In this document: piece by piece, positions 1-5,453 of the stretch
How positions within the stretch are numbered: the first letter of the stretch is position 1
Layout: every line of letters starts with the position of its first letter
Assembly (NCBI GenBank): GCA_036796255.1
Contig: DAIRDH010000095.1
Span: forward strand, 1-9,332
Direction of reading: 5' to 3'
Length of the DNA: 9,332 bases
Source of the DNA: T3Sed10-241 sp036796255
GTDB taxonomy: Bacteria > Bacteroidota > Bacteroidia > Flavobacteriales_D > Cryomorphaceae
Made by a program: the position numbers and the translations under genes
The notes under the pieces: model-generated
What the model was told of the DNA's origin: nothing
What the model saw: only the letters and a program-made list of their open reading frames with translations
The model's database searches: none

Positions 1-2
1 TC

Positions 3-122
3 AGTAAACAAACCAGCATTTATTATCGGGTAAGCGATGATCACATTGAAGTAATTAGAGTCTGTCAATTCAGTCAAGTGGCTGGATCATACTGTCCAAT
101 AACAAGGCGCACGCAGTTCTAA
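3..122 (+). CDS. Possible RelE/ParE-family toxin, 3' end only
   Basis: The frame beginning at base 3 is open to a TAA at 120-122 and has no start in the window, so this would be the C-terminal tail of a gene entering from the left. Its residues 6-20, IYYRVSDDHIEVIRV, resemble the last beta strands of RelE/ParE toxins, where a strand ending in YRV is followed by a short acidic turn and an I-x-(V/I)-(L/I)-RV strand. These toxins are small ribosome-dependent RNases or gyrase poisons paired with an antitoxin. After the next few residues (CQFSQ) the similarity fades, and the frame runs into the left arm of a large inverted repeat, so the original end may have been replaced. The match is short and made by eye. 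The antitoxin and catalytic residues, if present, lie outside the window. Confidence 0.38.
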   Translation, partial: SKQTSIYYRVSDDHIEVIRVCQFSQVAGSYCPITRRTQF

Positions 123-198
123 AAATCAAGGAGTTGACATTAGTCAATGACTGTTTTTAGAACAAGTGCAACGCCGATAGTGGACAGTATGGACAGAC
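60..198. repeat. Large nested imperfect inverted repeat (hairpin)
   Basis: Several nested pairs of complementary boxes are visible. ATACTGTCCA (89-98) pairs with TGGACAGTAT (181-190). GGCG (106-109) pairs with CGCC (172-175). CAC (110-112) pairs with GTG (166-168). GTTCTAAAAA (116-125) pairs with TTTTTAGAAC (154-163). In the centre TTGAC (134-138) pairs with GTCAA (143-147) around a 4-nt loop. An outer pair GTCTGTC (60-66)/GACAGAC (192-198) also exists, but 22 nt separate it from the main stem on the left and only 1 nt on the right. The two 17-nt spacers between the outer and middle 10-bp boxes are equal in length but only partly complementary. This resembles a folded recombination site, a miniature element or an extended terminator. 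No integron GTTRRRY core is visible, so I do not assign it to a class. Confidence 0.75.
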
Positions 199-437
199 AC
201 TAAATAGTTTCAGGGCCTACCGTAAAGACCCGGGTCAGTTTAGTGCTTAAATCTACCGCAGGCCTATCGAAAAGGTGGGCATGCTCACAATTCTTTTTAC
301 TACATTTTTTTGATAGGCCACCATTCCGTTGTCATTTATCTCCGGCGGCTATAATTGACACCAAATGAACTAAATATCCTTGGTACGCGCCAACAGCTCA
401 AGATCATGATCCGTAACCAATCGTAAATCGTAAATCC
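199..437. other. Non-coding stretch with short palindromes and repeats
   Basis: No convincing reading frame or RNA gene is seen between the hairpin and the end of the next gene. The stretch holds a 10-bp perfect palindrome GACCCGGGTC at 227-236, an inverted repeat at 261-319 (listed separately), and a short tandem TCGTAAA TCGTAAA at 421-434 just before the stop codon of the minus-strand gene. A TATAAT-like hexamer near 350 has no matching gene downstream on that strand. Confidence 0.5.
261..319. repeat. Inverted repeat GGCCTATC/GATAGGCC with inner palindrome
   Basis: GGCCTATC (261-268) is the exact reverse complement of GATAGGCC (312-319), and the stem can extend inward with AAAA (270-273) against part of the T run at 305-311. 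The interior carries GTGGGCATGCTCAC (275-288), a palindrome matching at 12 of 14 positions. A T-rich run (about 291-311) lies inside the right half, not after the stem, which argues against a simple plus-strand intrinsic terminator. It may be a remnant of a small mobile element or a structured non-coding element. No copy is seen elsewhere in the window. Confidence 0.55.
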
Positions 438-1148
438 TCACCCCCTCCACCTACACCCATTCATCCTCCTATCCTTCGAAGGCAACCCTTCCACATACAC
501 CTGCAAGCCATATATACACACCCGGGCCATACCCTCCGGCAGCTCGGGCAACTCCACCGTCAGCGCAGTCAGCCCATTTTGCGGAAGCGGAAGCCGCTCC
601 GTCTCGCTGTGATAATTGCTGCGGTCATGATTCTTCATGTCGATATGCTTGCACACCGCCCACAGACGCACCCCACTGATGGGCCTGTAAAACAAATCTT
701 CATCCAGGTCCGGAAATTCAAACTTTACACCCTCGGGCACATCGGTGATTTTCACATCGCTCAGGTAATTGTCCATCACAGCACCACCTTTCACTGAGCT
801 AAAGTGCCTGAGCTCAGCCAGCGCCGATGCCGGCACCAACCGCTCCCCGCGCTTGTTGACCGTATCTTCATGGATCAATCCGCGTAGAAATCCCTGCAGC
901 CGGCCATGCAGCGTGCTGTCGCCTGCGTTCTGGAGAAAGGGTACCCCGTGCCGCAGGGCCTTGCCCAGGCTTACCACGCCAGTCCACTCAGAGGCGTTCT
1001 CACGCGTGCGCTGCATACTTTTCGCGTTCTTGAATTTGGCTTTGCTGCAACCTCCTTTGGTTTGCACCACCACCTTGCCATTGCGCTCGTAGGCCACCAG
1101 GTTGCCTACACTTCCCTTAAACGGGAGAGGTCCTATGATAATTCCCAT
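438..1148 (-). CDS. Conserved hypothetical protein, DUF6266-like
   Basis: This encodes 236 residues from an ATG at 1148 to a TGA at 438. The N-terminus, MGIIIGPLPFKGSVGNLVAY followed by ERNGKVVVQTKGG, is a glycine-rich beta segment resembling the start of Bacteroidota proteins of unknown function such as the DUF6266 group. A basic segment with TRENASEW (residues about 48-55) follows, and related uncharacterised Bacteroidota proteins carry a similar RTREN.(S/N)E(F/W) pattern from memory. There is no signal peptide or membrane segment. The C-terminal half looks beta-rich, ending with a strand like VCIYGLQVYVEG. No -7 promoter box was seen upstream. The gene stands alone, flanked by repeats and hairpins, which suggests an accessory gene. 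No biochemical role can be assigned, and the DUF6266 name is tentative. Confidence 0.72.
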   Translation of the reverse strand: MGIIIGPLPFKGSVGNLVAYERNGKVVVQTKGGCSKAKFKNAKSMQRTRENASEWTGVVSLGKALRHGVPFLQNAGDSTLHGRLQGFLRGLIHEDTVNKRGERLVPASALAELRHFSSVKGGAVMDNYLSDVKITDVPEGVKFEFPDLDEDLFYRPISGVRLWAVCKHIDMKNHDRSNYHSETERLPLPQNGLTALTVELPELPEGMARVCIYGLQVYVEGLPSKDRRMNGCRWRG

Positions 1149-1448
1149 ATTCCAGTATTTATTGCCATGCTTACTCCTAATCAGCTCCCAGCTAACTCCC
1201 TGCCAGCTCCCAGCTAAATCAATACAAGATAAGCATTATTCTAAACCCAGCAAGCATCCCCAAGCATGACCAAAGTATGACCGAAGTATGGCCATGGTAT
1301 GCTTACTATACTTCCGCAAGCATTCCGCAAGCATTCCGAAAGCACCGCGCGCAGTACCCGCAAGCACCCAGAAAGCACCCAGAAAGCATACATCCAGATA
1401 GGTCAAACAAGTATTTCAGCTGTTGCCCATCCTGAATAAAGTGAAACT
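1149..1448. other. Gene-free repeat-rich spacer
   Basis: No supported gene is seen here. The spacer lies between the start of the minus-strand hypothetical gene and the truncated methyltransferase. It holds a 14-bp direct repeat CAGCTCCCAGCTAA at 1182-1195 and 1204-1217 (22 bp apart) and the 11-bp-period tandem repeat at about 1251-1391. The promoter of the hypothetical gene should lie near 1150-1200, but no TAnnTTTG box is obvious on the minus strand. Confidence 0.6.
1251..1391. repeat. Degenerate tandem repeat, 11-bp period
   Basis: Units built around AAGCAY recur about every 11 bp. Read as 11-mers from 1315 they are CGCAAGCATTC (1315 and 1326), CGAAAGCACCG (1337), CGCGCAGTACC (1348), CGCAAGCACCC (1359), AGAAAGCACCC (1370) and AGAAAGCATAC (1381). 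Weaker units with AAGCAT or AAGTAT extend left through 1282 (CGAAGTATGGC), 1271 (CAAAGTATGAC) and 1260 to about 1251, with a 1-bp phase shift near 1304-1314. The two copies at 1315 and 1326 are identical and the others differ at a few positions. The 22-bp direct repeat at 1182-1217 is twice this period. Eleven base pairs is close to one helical turn, so the motif would face one side of the helix. Confidence 0.8.
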
Positions 1449-1904
1449 TTGGACCTTTCGATTTCCTCTTTCATCACCGGATTTCTCAAGGCACGGTATG
1501 AGAGAAGAACCACGCCGCACAACAACAGCATGATTGTGGTGGCTGGCTCCCCAAAAAGCACCAATATGCCCAGCCATTCTTTTGACAAGGTCTTGGTACG
1601 TGAAACTTTTCACCATTTCGAACATCCCGAAGCCATGCTTGCGGACATTGTACGCATGCCAAGAGCGGATGGACGGATATACATGGTAGAGCCGGATGTG
1701 GAAACCACTTTCTTCAACAAGAATTGCAATTCACTGAACTACAGCCGAACGGATTTAAAATCATTTTTCGCAAAAGCGGAGCTTGAAATCATCGAAACGC
1801 ATGACCTCAGCCACCTGCCCAGCTACACAGTGCCGTGGATGCCCTATGACAAAGAGGGCGAGCCACCTTTGATCGTCTATGTATTGGGAAAGAAATCTGA
1901 ATAA
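1449..1904 (+). pseudogene. Class I SAM methyltransferase, 5'-truncated
   Basis: The frame encodes the C-terminal half of a class I S-adenosylmethionine-dependent methyltransferase. Residues about 28-90 include VVAGSPKSTNMP, then SFDKVLVRETFHHF and EHPEAMLADI, the motif II/III region where an Asp at the end of strand 4 precedes the substrate pocket. GRIYMVEPD (about 75-83) is the following strand. The preceding glycine-rich motif I (E/D-x-G-x-G-x-G), which binds the cofactor, is absent, and the DNA upstream is the 11-bp repeat with no matching frame. At 151 residues it is shorter than typical family members, and the most N-terminal residues look like filler read from non-homologous DNA. A later ATG at 1530 falls where homology begins. 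It is probably a 5'-deleted remnant, and it converges on the next gene with 3 nt between the stop codons. Confidence 0.68.
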
Positions 1905-1907
1905 GCC

Positions 1908-2810
1908 TCAAAAGAAAACTTCCTGCGCCACCCTATACGTATTCGCATGGGCCTCCACAATAATAGCGATGCGCTCTGAATAGCCGCCGCCCATATTGAA
2001 CACTACCGGCACACCATCGCGATGTGCCGCTTCAAACACCATTTGATCGCGCTGCCTGCAGCCACTGACTGTCATGCCCAGCCTGCCCAACTTATCGCTT
2101 TCGAGCACATCGACGCCACTTTGGTAGAAAATAAGCTCAGGCTCCACCTTGTCCATCAATTCGGGCAAGTGCTTCCGCAAAATGGCGAGGTAAGCCTCAT
2201 CGCCGGTGCCGTCGGGCAAAGGAATGTCGAGGTCTGACTTTTCCTTGTGAAGGGGGTAGTTCTTCGCGCCGTGCATGCTGAAGGTGAAGACCCGGGGGTC
2301 GTCTTCGAATATTTTGGCGGTGCCATTACCCTGGTGCACGTCGAGATCAACTACAAGAATGCGGGTGAATCCATGCACCTCGATGGCGTGCAAAGCCGCT
2401 ACCGCAGCGTCGTTGAGCAGGCAAAATCCCTCTCCACGATCGCGGTAAGCGTGGTGGGTTCCTCCGGCGATATTGCCCGCCACCCCGTATTGCAATGCAA
2501 AATCCACGGCCTGTATGGTGCCACCGGTGATGGCCAGTTCGCGTTGCACGAGCTGCGCGCTCAATGGGAATCCTGTGGCGCGTTCCTCTTTTCGGCTCAG
2601 CTTGCAGTTCTGCAGCTTCTGAAGGTATTCAGGGTCGTGCACACGCAGCACTTCAGCATCGGTGGCGGGTCGGGGCTCAAAAAAGTTCTCGGTGCTGAGG
2701 GTGCCTTCATAGCGCAATTGCTGCGGCAAGAGGCTGTATTTCTCCATCGGAAAGCGGTGGCCTTCGGGAAGCGGATGCGCGTAAAGTGCGTTGTGGGCGA
2801 TTTTGAGCAT
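1908..2810 (-). CDS. Histone deacetylase family protein (class IV-like)
   Basis: This 300-residue protein of the arginase/deacetylase fold starts at an ATG at 2810. The catalytic set is complete. GGTHHA (116-121) carries the tandem general-base histidines H119 and H120. DLDVH (155-159) gives zinc ligands D157 and H159. SGVD (231-234) gives the third ligand D234. MGGGYS (273-278) supplies the transition-state tyrosine Y277. Bacterial members hydrolyse acetyl groups from lysine side chains, acetylpolyamines or small acetylated molecules such as acetoin-related compounds. The SGVDVLESDKLGRLGMT wording and compact length resemble HDAC11-like class IV enzymes. The substrate cannot be read from sequence. 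It follows the membrane protein gene by 74 nt on the same strand, so co-transcription is possible, and it converges with the truncated methyltransferase. Confidence 0.92.
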   Translation of the reverse strand: MLKIAHNALYAHPLPEGHRFPMEKYSLLPQQLRYEGTLSTENFFEPRPATDAEVLRVHDPEYLQKLQNCKLSRKEERATGFPLSAQLVQRELAITGGTIQAVDFALQYGVAGNIAGGTHHAYRDRGEGFCLLNDAAVAALHAIEVHGFTRILVVDLDVHQGNGTAKIFEDDPRVFTFSMHGAKNYPLHKEKSDLDIPLPDGTGDEAYLAILRKHLPELMDKVEPELIFYQSGVDVLESDKLGRLGMTVSGCRQRDQMVFEAAHRDGVPVVFNMGGGYSERIAIIVEAHANTYRVAQEVFF

Positions 2811-2884
2811 GAGGGCAGTTAGAGCTGATCAAGCGGTAAACAGCCCCGGGCTCACTTTGGTTGCAGCGTAGAACCCATGTGGCA

Positions 2885-3463
2885 TCAAGGTGTCAACTTG
2901 CGCACTTCAGCCCTCAAAAAATGCAAGGCCACATCGTGGGGCATATTCTCAACTTTACTTGCCGTTTCAAAAATCTTGCGGCTCAAGTCCATACCTGTAG
3001 CGCTGCTTTTGAGCCCATCGCCGGTAGCGGAAATAAACCCCATCATTTCTTCCTTGGCATTGCGAATCAACTCCCATGCACCTTCGCTCACATAGATCTG
3101 CTGGCTCAGGTTGTGGTCGAATTCCTCTCGGATGGCGCGCAGCATATCGGTTTGCAACATGCGGGCAGTCATGCCATTCTGGTGCAAGCGCATCACCAAT
3201 CGGTCCGGTGCAATGCGCTCCAGATAAAGGCAAAATCGCTCTGCGGCCTGCAACTTCCTTCCAAGCATGGTTTCCGAACCGGCTGTTGGCAAACTTTGGG
3301 AAGGCACGGCCTGCGGCTTGGCAGGCTGTGGCGGAACTTCACGTTGCGGTGCCACCTTATGCTCTTTGAGAAAGCGCAGGTACTCATGAAAAATATATAT
3401 CACTGTAAAGCAAATGATAAGCGCGGGAAGAATATCGATGAGCACTTGAACGATTCCTGTCAT
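2885..3463 (-). CDS. Bacteroidota single-pass membrane protein (DUF7935-like)
   Basis: The frame is open upstream to a TTG at 3502, but I choose the ATG at 3463. It begins directly before the hydrophobic segment and lies 21 nt after a TACATTTG box, so the upstream residues would overlap the promoter. The 192-residue product has one N-terminal membrane helix (about residues 5-27, ILPALIICFTVIYIF core). A proline/glutamine-rich linker (about 38-60) follows, then a helical soluble domain containing LQAAERFCLYLERIAPDRLV, REEFDHNLSQQIYVS and EGAWELI. I recall this pattern (AxERxxLxLERI..., EF.HN.SQQIYVS) from an uncharacterised family conserved in Bacteroidota, probably DUF7935. The soluble domain probably faces the cytoplasm. 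Function is unknown. It lies between aspartate kinase and the deacetylase-like gene on the same strand. Confidence 0.85.
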   Translation of the reverse strand: MTGIVQVLIDILPALIICFTVIYIFHEYLRFLKEHKVAPQREVPPQPAKPQAVPSQSLPTAGSETMLGRKLQAAERFCLYLERIAPDRLVMRLHQNGMTARMLQTDMLRAIREEFDHNLSQQIYVSEGAWELIRNAKEEMMGFISATGDGLKSSATGMDLSRKIFETASKVENMPHDVALHFLRAEVRKLTP

Positions 3464-3484
3464 GGTGGGCTGCAATTGTGGTGT

Positions 3485-3492
3485 CAAATGTA
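3485..3492 (-). promoter_or_regulatory. Putative -7 promoter box for membrane protein gene
   Basis: The minus strand reads TACATTTG, an exact match to the Bacteroidota housekeeping -7 element TAnnTTTG. The ATG at 3463 follows after 21 nt. No clear -33 TTTG at the usual distance was seen. Its presence suggests the membrane protein gene can be transcribed independently of the aspartate kinase upstream. Confidence 0.55.
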
Positions 3493-3535
3493 GTAAACGC
3501 AAAGCGGCTTGCCGTGTTGCGCTTTGGCAAGCACA

Positions 3536-4816
3536 CTATGCCTCCACAAGAACCATTCTCGCCGTACTTCGGCTTTTCTGCTCTACGAGTACGCGCTTCC
3601 CTATCAGCAAGCGGCTTATGGTATCCTGGTCATAGTGACGTATGGTCACCAACTCACAGGGCTCATTGTAAAGCACTTCATAATGAGCATTGCACTTTGC
3701 CAGCAATCGCTCGAGCTTCTTTGGCTCGTAATCCACACACACGCTAAAGTTGATCGCCGAATTTTGCATCAGGTGAATTTTTATCTGCTCTGCGGCAAAA
3801 AGGCTAAAAAGTTCGCTGAGATTGTCCTCGGCTACAAATGAAAAGTCACGGGGCGTAAAGGAAATGAGCACCTGCTTCACTTTGAAAATATAGCTCGGCA
3901 CGAGCGAATCGCTGAAAGTGCTCTTCTCAATCACAGTACCCTCGGCATCATGGTCTAAAAATGAACGCACGTAAAGCGGAATGTCTTTGTTTTGCAGCGG
4001 CTTGATCGTTTTAGGGTGGATCACCGAGGCACCGTAATAGGCCAATTCAATGGCCTCCCGGTAGCTGATGCGCTTGAGCAACACGGCATCTTTGAAATAC
4101 TTGGGGTCGGCATTGAGCATCCCCGGCACGTCTTTCCAAATGGTCACGCTCTCGGCGCCAAGGGCGAATGCGAGTATGGCGGCGGTAAAATCGGAACCCT
4201 CACGGCCCAGCGTGGTGGTGTTGCGCTCATCGGTGTGGCCTATAAATCCCTGCGTGAGCAGGATGGCCCGGGCCGACTTCTGTTTGTTGGCAAGGGTATC
4301 AGTCCAGCGCTCATTCACGAGTTTTTGCGTTTTCTCCCAGTTGATGCGCGCCTCGCGGTAGCGGTTGTCCGTGCGCACCATGCGTCGGGCATCGGCCCAG
4401 GTGTTCTCGAGCCCAGCTGAGTGAAGGTAAGCCGACACGATCACCGTGCTCAGCAACTCGCCAAAGCTCACAATCTGGTCGTAGTCGAAGTCAAAATTGT
4501 CTGAAGGTTCGCGTTCCAGACGCGATTGCAGTTCATTCAGCAGGCGGTGCAGCTGGTCCTCCACCTCATGGCCAGGCATTCCAAGCTCGGCCACAATCTC
4601 GTCGTGGTAGGCGCGCAGTGCAGCCATTTTAGCCGAAAGGCCAGGCGCACCGCTCACATAATCCTCGAGCAGGGCTTCGAGGGCATTGGTGGTTTTGCCC
4701 ATCGCCGATACCACCACCACGAGTTCTTGCCTGGGGTAGCGCTTGATGATGCGGGCCACATTTTCGACAGCGGCAGCATCCTTCACGGAGGCTCCACCAA
4801 ATTTGAACACTTTCAT
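3536..4816 (-). CDS. lysC: Aspartate kinase (monofunctional)
   Basis: This 426-residue enzyme phosphorylates L-aspartate, the first step to lysine, threonine, methionine and diaminopimelate. The amino-acid kinase domain is complete. KFGGASV (5-11) is the ATP-binding signature. VVVVSAMGKTTNAL (33-46) and SFGELLS (117-123) follow. TTLGREGSDFTAAI (201-214) is the catalytic loop region. WKDVPGMLNADPK (227-239) contacts nucleotide, and SVIHPKTI (264-271) closes the domain. Residues about 315-426 form the C-terminal regulatory region of two ACT-like modules, so feedback control by an end product is likely, though which one cannot be read here. There is no homoserine dehydrogenase domain, unlike ThrA fusions. 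The ATG at 4816 lies 2 nt after the stop of the acetyltransferase gene, so the two are probably translated together. Confidence 0.95.
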   Translation of the reverse strand: MKVFKFGGASVKDAAAVENVARIIKRYPRQELVVVVSAMGKTTNALEALLEDYVSGAPGLSAKMAALRAYHDEIVAELGMPGHEVEDQLHRLLNELQSRLEREPSDNFDFDYDQIVSFGELLSTVIVSAYLHSAGLENTWADARRMVRTDNRYREARINWEKTQKLVNERWTDTLANKQKSARAILLTQGFIGHTDERNTTTLGREGSDFTAAILAFALGAESVTIWKDVPGMLNADPKYFKDAVLLKRISYREAIELAYYGASVIHPKTIKPLQNKDIPLYVRSFLDHDAEGTVIEKSTFSDSLVPSYIFKVKQVLISFTPRDFSFVAEDNLSELFSLFAAEQIKIHLMQNSAINFSVCVDYEPKKLERLLAKCNAHYEVLYNEPCELVTIRHYDQDTISRLLIGKRVLVEQKSRSTARMVLVEA

Positions 4817-4818
4817 GC

Positions 4819-5298
4819 TTATGCTTTAAGGGATTGTTTATTATTGAGTTCCACATGCACATTCACCCATTCAGGGTCAAAATATGCTTTGTACTTTTCG
4901 TAAAAACGCAAAGCCGGTGCATTCCAATCGAGCACCTGCCAATACACGCGGCGGTATTTGCGCTCAGCGCCGATGCGGAGCACCTCGTCGAGAAGCTGGG
5001 CGCCAATGCCTTTGCTGCGTTCGCGCTCAGCCACTATCAGGTCTTCGAGGTGTATGGCAGGGCCTTTCCAGGTGCTGTACTTTTCGTAAAAAAGGGCTGC
5101 ACCCAGCACTTCATTTTCCTGCTCAGCGACGAGAATTTCCACAAAAGGCTTTTCGCCAAATGCGTGTTGCCGCAGCTCGTTGGCAGTCACCAGCACCTCA
5201 TCGGCGGCTTTTTCATATACCGCCAGCTCGTGAATGAGGGCCATAACGGCTTCACAATCTTCGGGCTTACCCGGCCTTATACTTACCTGCGCTTTCAC
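4819..5298 (-). CDS. GNAT N-acetyltransferase, SSAT/thialysine-acetyltransferase-like
   Basis: This 159-residue acetyltransferase starts at a GTG at 5298. The GNAT acetyl-CoA loop is ERERSKGIGAQLL (91-103, with the R-x-x-G-x-G/A pattern at 94-100). The segments YEKYSTWKGP then IHLEDLIV (71-89) and YWQVLDWNAPALRFYEKY (119-136) match the pattern of the spermidine/spermine and thialysine N-acetyltransferase group, where LED and the W-N-x-(P/A) strand shape the amine site. The family transfers acetyl groups to primary amines such as polyamines, thialysine or other lysine-like molecules. The gene ends 2 nt before aspartate kinase, so an operon is very likely, and a lysine-analogue or diamine substrate would fit that context, but this is inference. 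It diverges from gpmI across about 155 bp. No exact TAnnTTTG box was seen upstream. Confidence 0.9.
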   Translation of the reverse strand: MKAQVSIRPGKPEDCEAVMALIHELAVYEKAADEVLVTANELRQHAFGEKPFVEILVAEQENEVLGAALFYEKYSTWKGPAIHLEDLIVAERERSKGIGAQLLDEVLRIGAERKYRRVYWQVLDWNAPALRFYEKYKAYFDPEWVNVHVELNNKQSLKA

Positions 5299-5426
5299 TT
5301 TGCAAAAGAAAGCATTTTAGGCTTTGTATGATGCACAAGCCTGCCCTACTTTGTGTCATTTCAACGCTTAGTAGCTCTGAAAGGCAATCAAGCGGCCATT
5401 TGCTTTCAGCTTCAGGCCACTGTATG

Positions 5427-5434
5427 TACATTTG
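5427..5434 (+). promoter_or_regulatory. Putative -7 promoter box for gpmI
   Basis: TACATTTG is an exact TAnnTTTG match and lies 19 nt before the chosen ATG at 5454. A TTTG at 5399-5402 could act as the -33 element, but the 24-nt gap is longer than usual. This supports the downstream start and excludes the longer in-frame extension toward 5328, which would translate through the promoter. Confidence 0.6.
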
Positions 5435-5453
5435 CGTAGCACAATCATACCCT

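Noticed and set aside
60..198. Assigning the nested hairpin as a true integron attC site
   Set aside because: No GTTRRRY/RYYYAAC core pair is visible at the stem base and no integrase is present in the window, so only the resemblance is reported.
340..360. TATAAT-like hexamer as a plus-strand sigma70 promoter
   Set aside because: There is no matching -35 element and no plus-strand gene downstream, and the genome appears to use TAnnTTTG promoters.
1403..1588. Minus-strand frame with a PEP-CTERM-like tail (GEPATTIMLLL, hydrophobic run, then basic residues)
   Set aside because: The frame has only a TTG start, is closed by a TGA a few codons upstream, and lies opposite the methyltransferase frame, which shows clear homology over the same bases.
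2247..2822. Long plus-strand open frame of 191 residues opposite the deacetylase gene
   Set aside because: It lies opposite a gene with a complete set of catalytic motifs. The translation is low in recognisable structure and is best explained as an antisense shadow.
3464..3502. N-terminal extension of the membrane protein from a TTG start
   Set aside because: It overlaps the TACATTTG box at 3485-3492, and the ATG at 3463 immediately precedes the membrane helix.
3507..3532. GCTTGCC/GGCAAGC hairpin as a terminator for aspartate kinase
   Set aside because: The loop is 12 nt and there is no T tract on the minus strand after the stem, so it is too weak to call.
5328..5453. N-terminal extension of gpmI by 42 residues
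   Set aside because: It would be translated through the TACATTTG promoter box, and the family N-terminus (KKVILMILDGWG) starts at the ATG at 5454.
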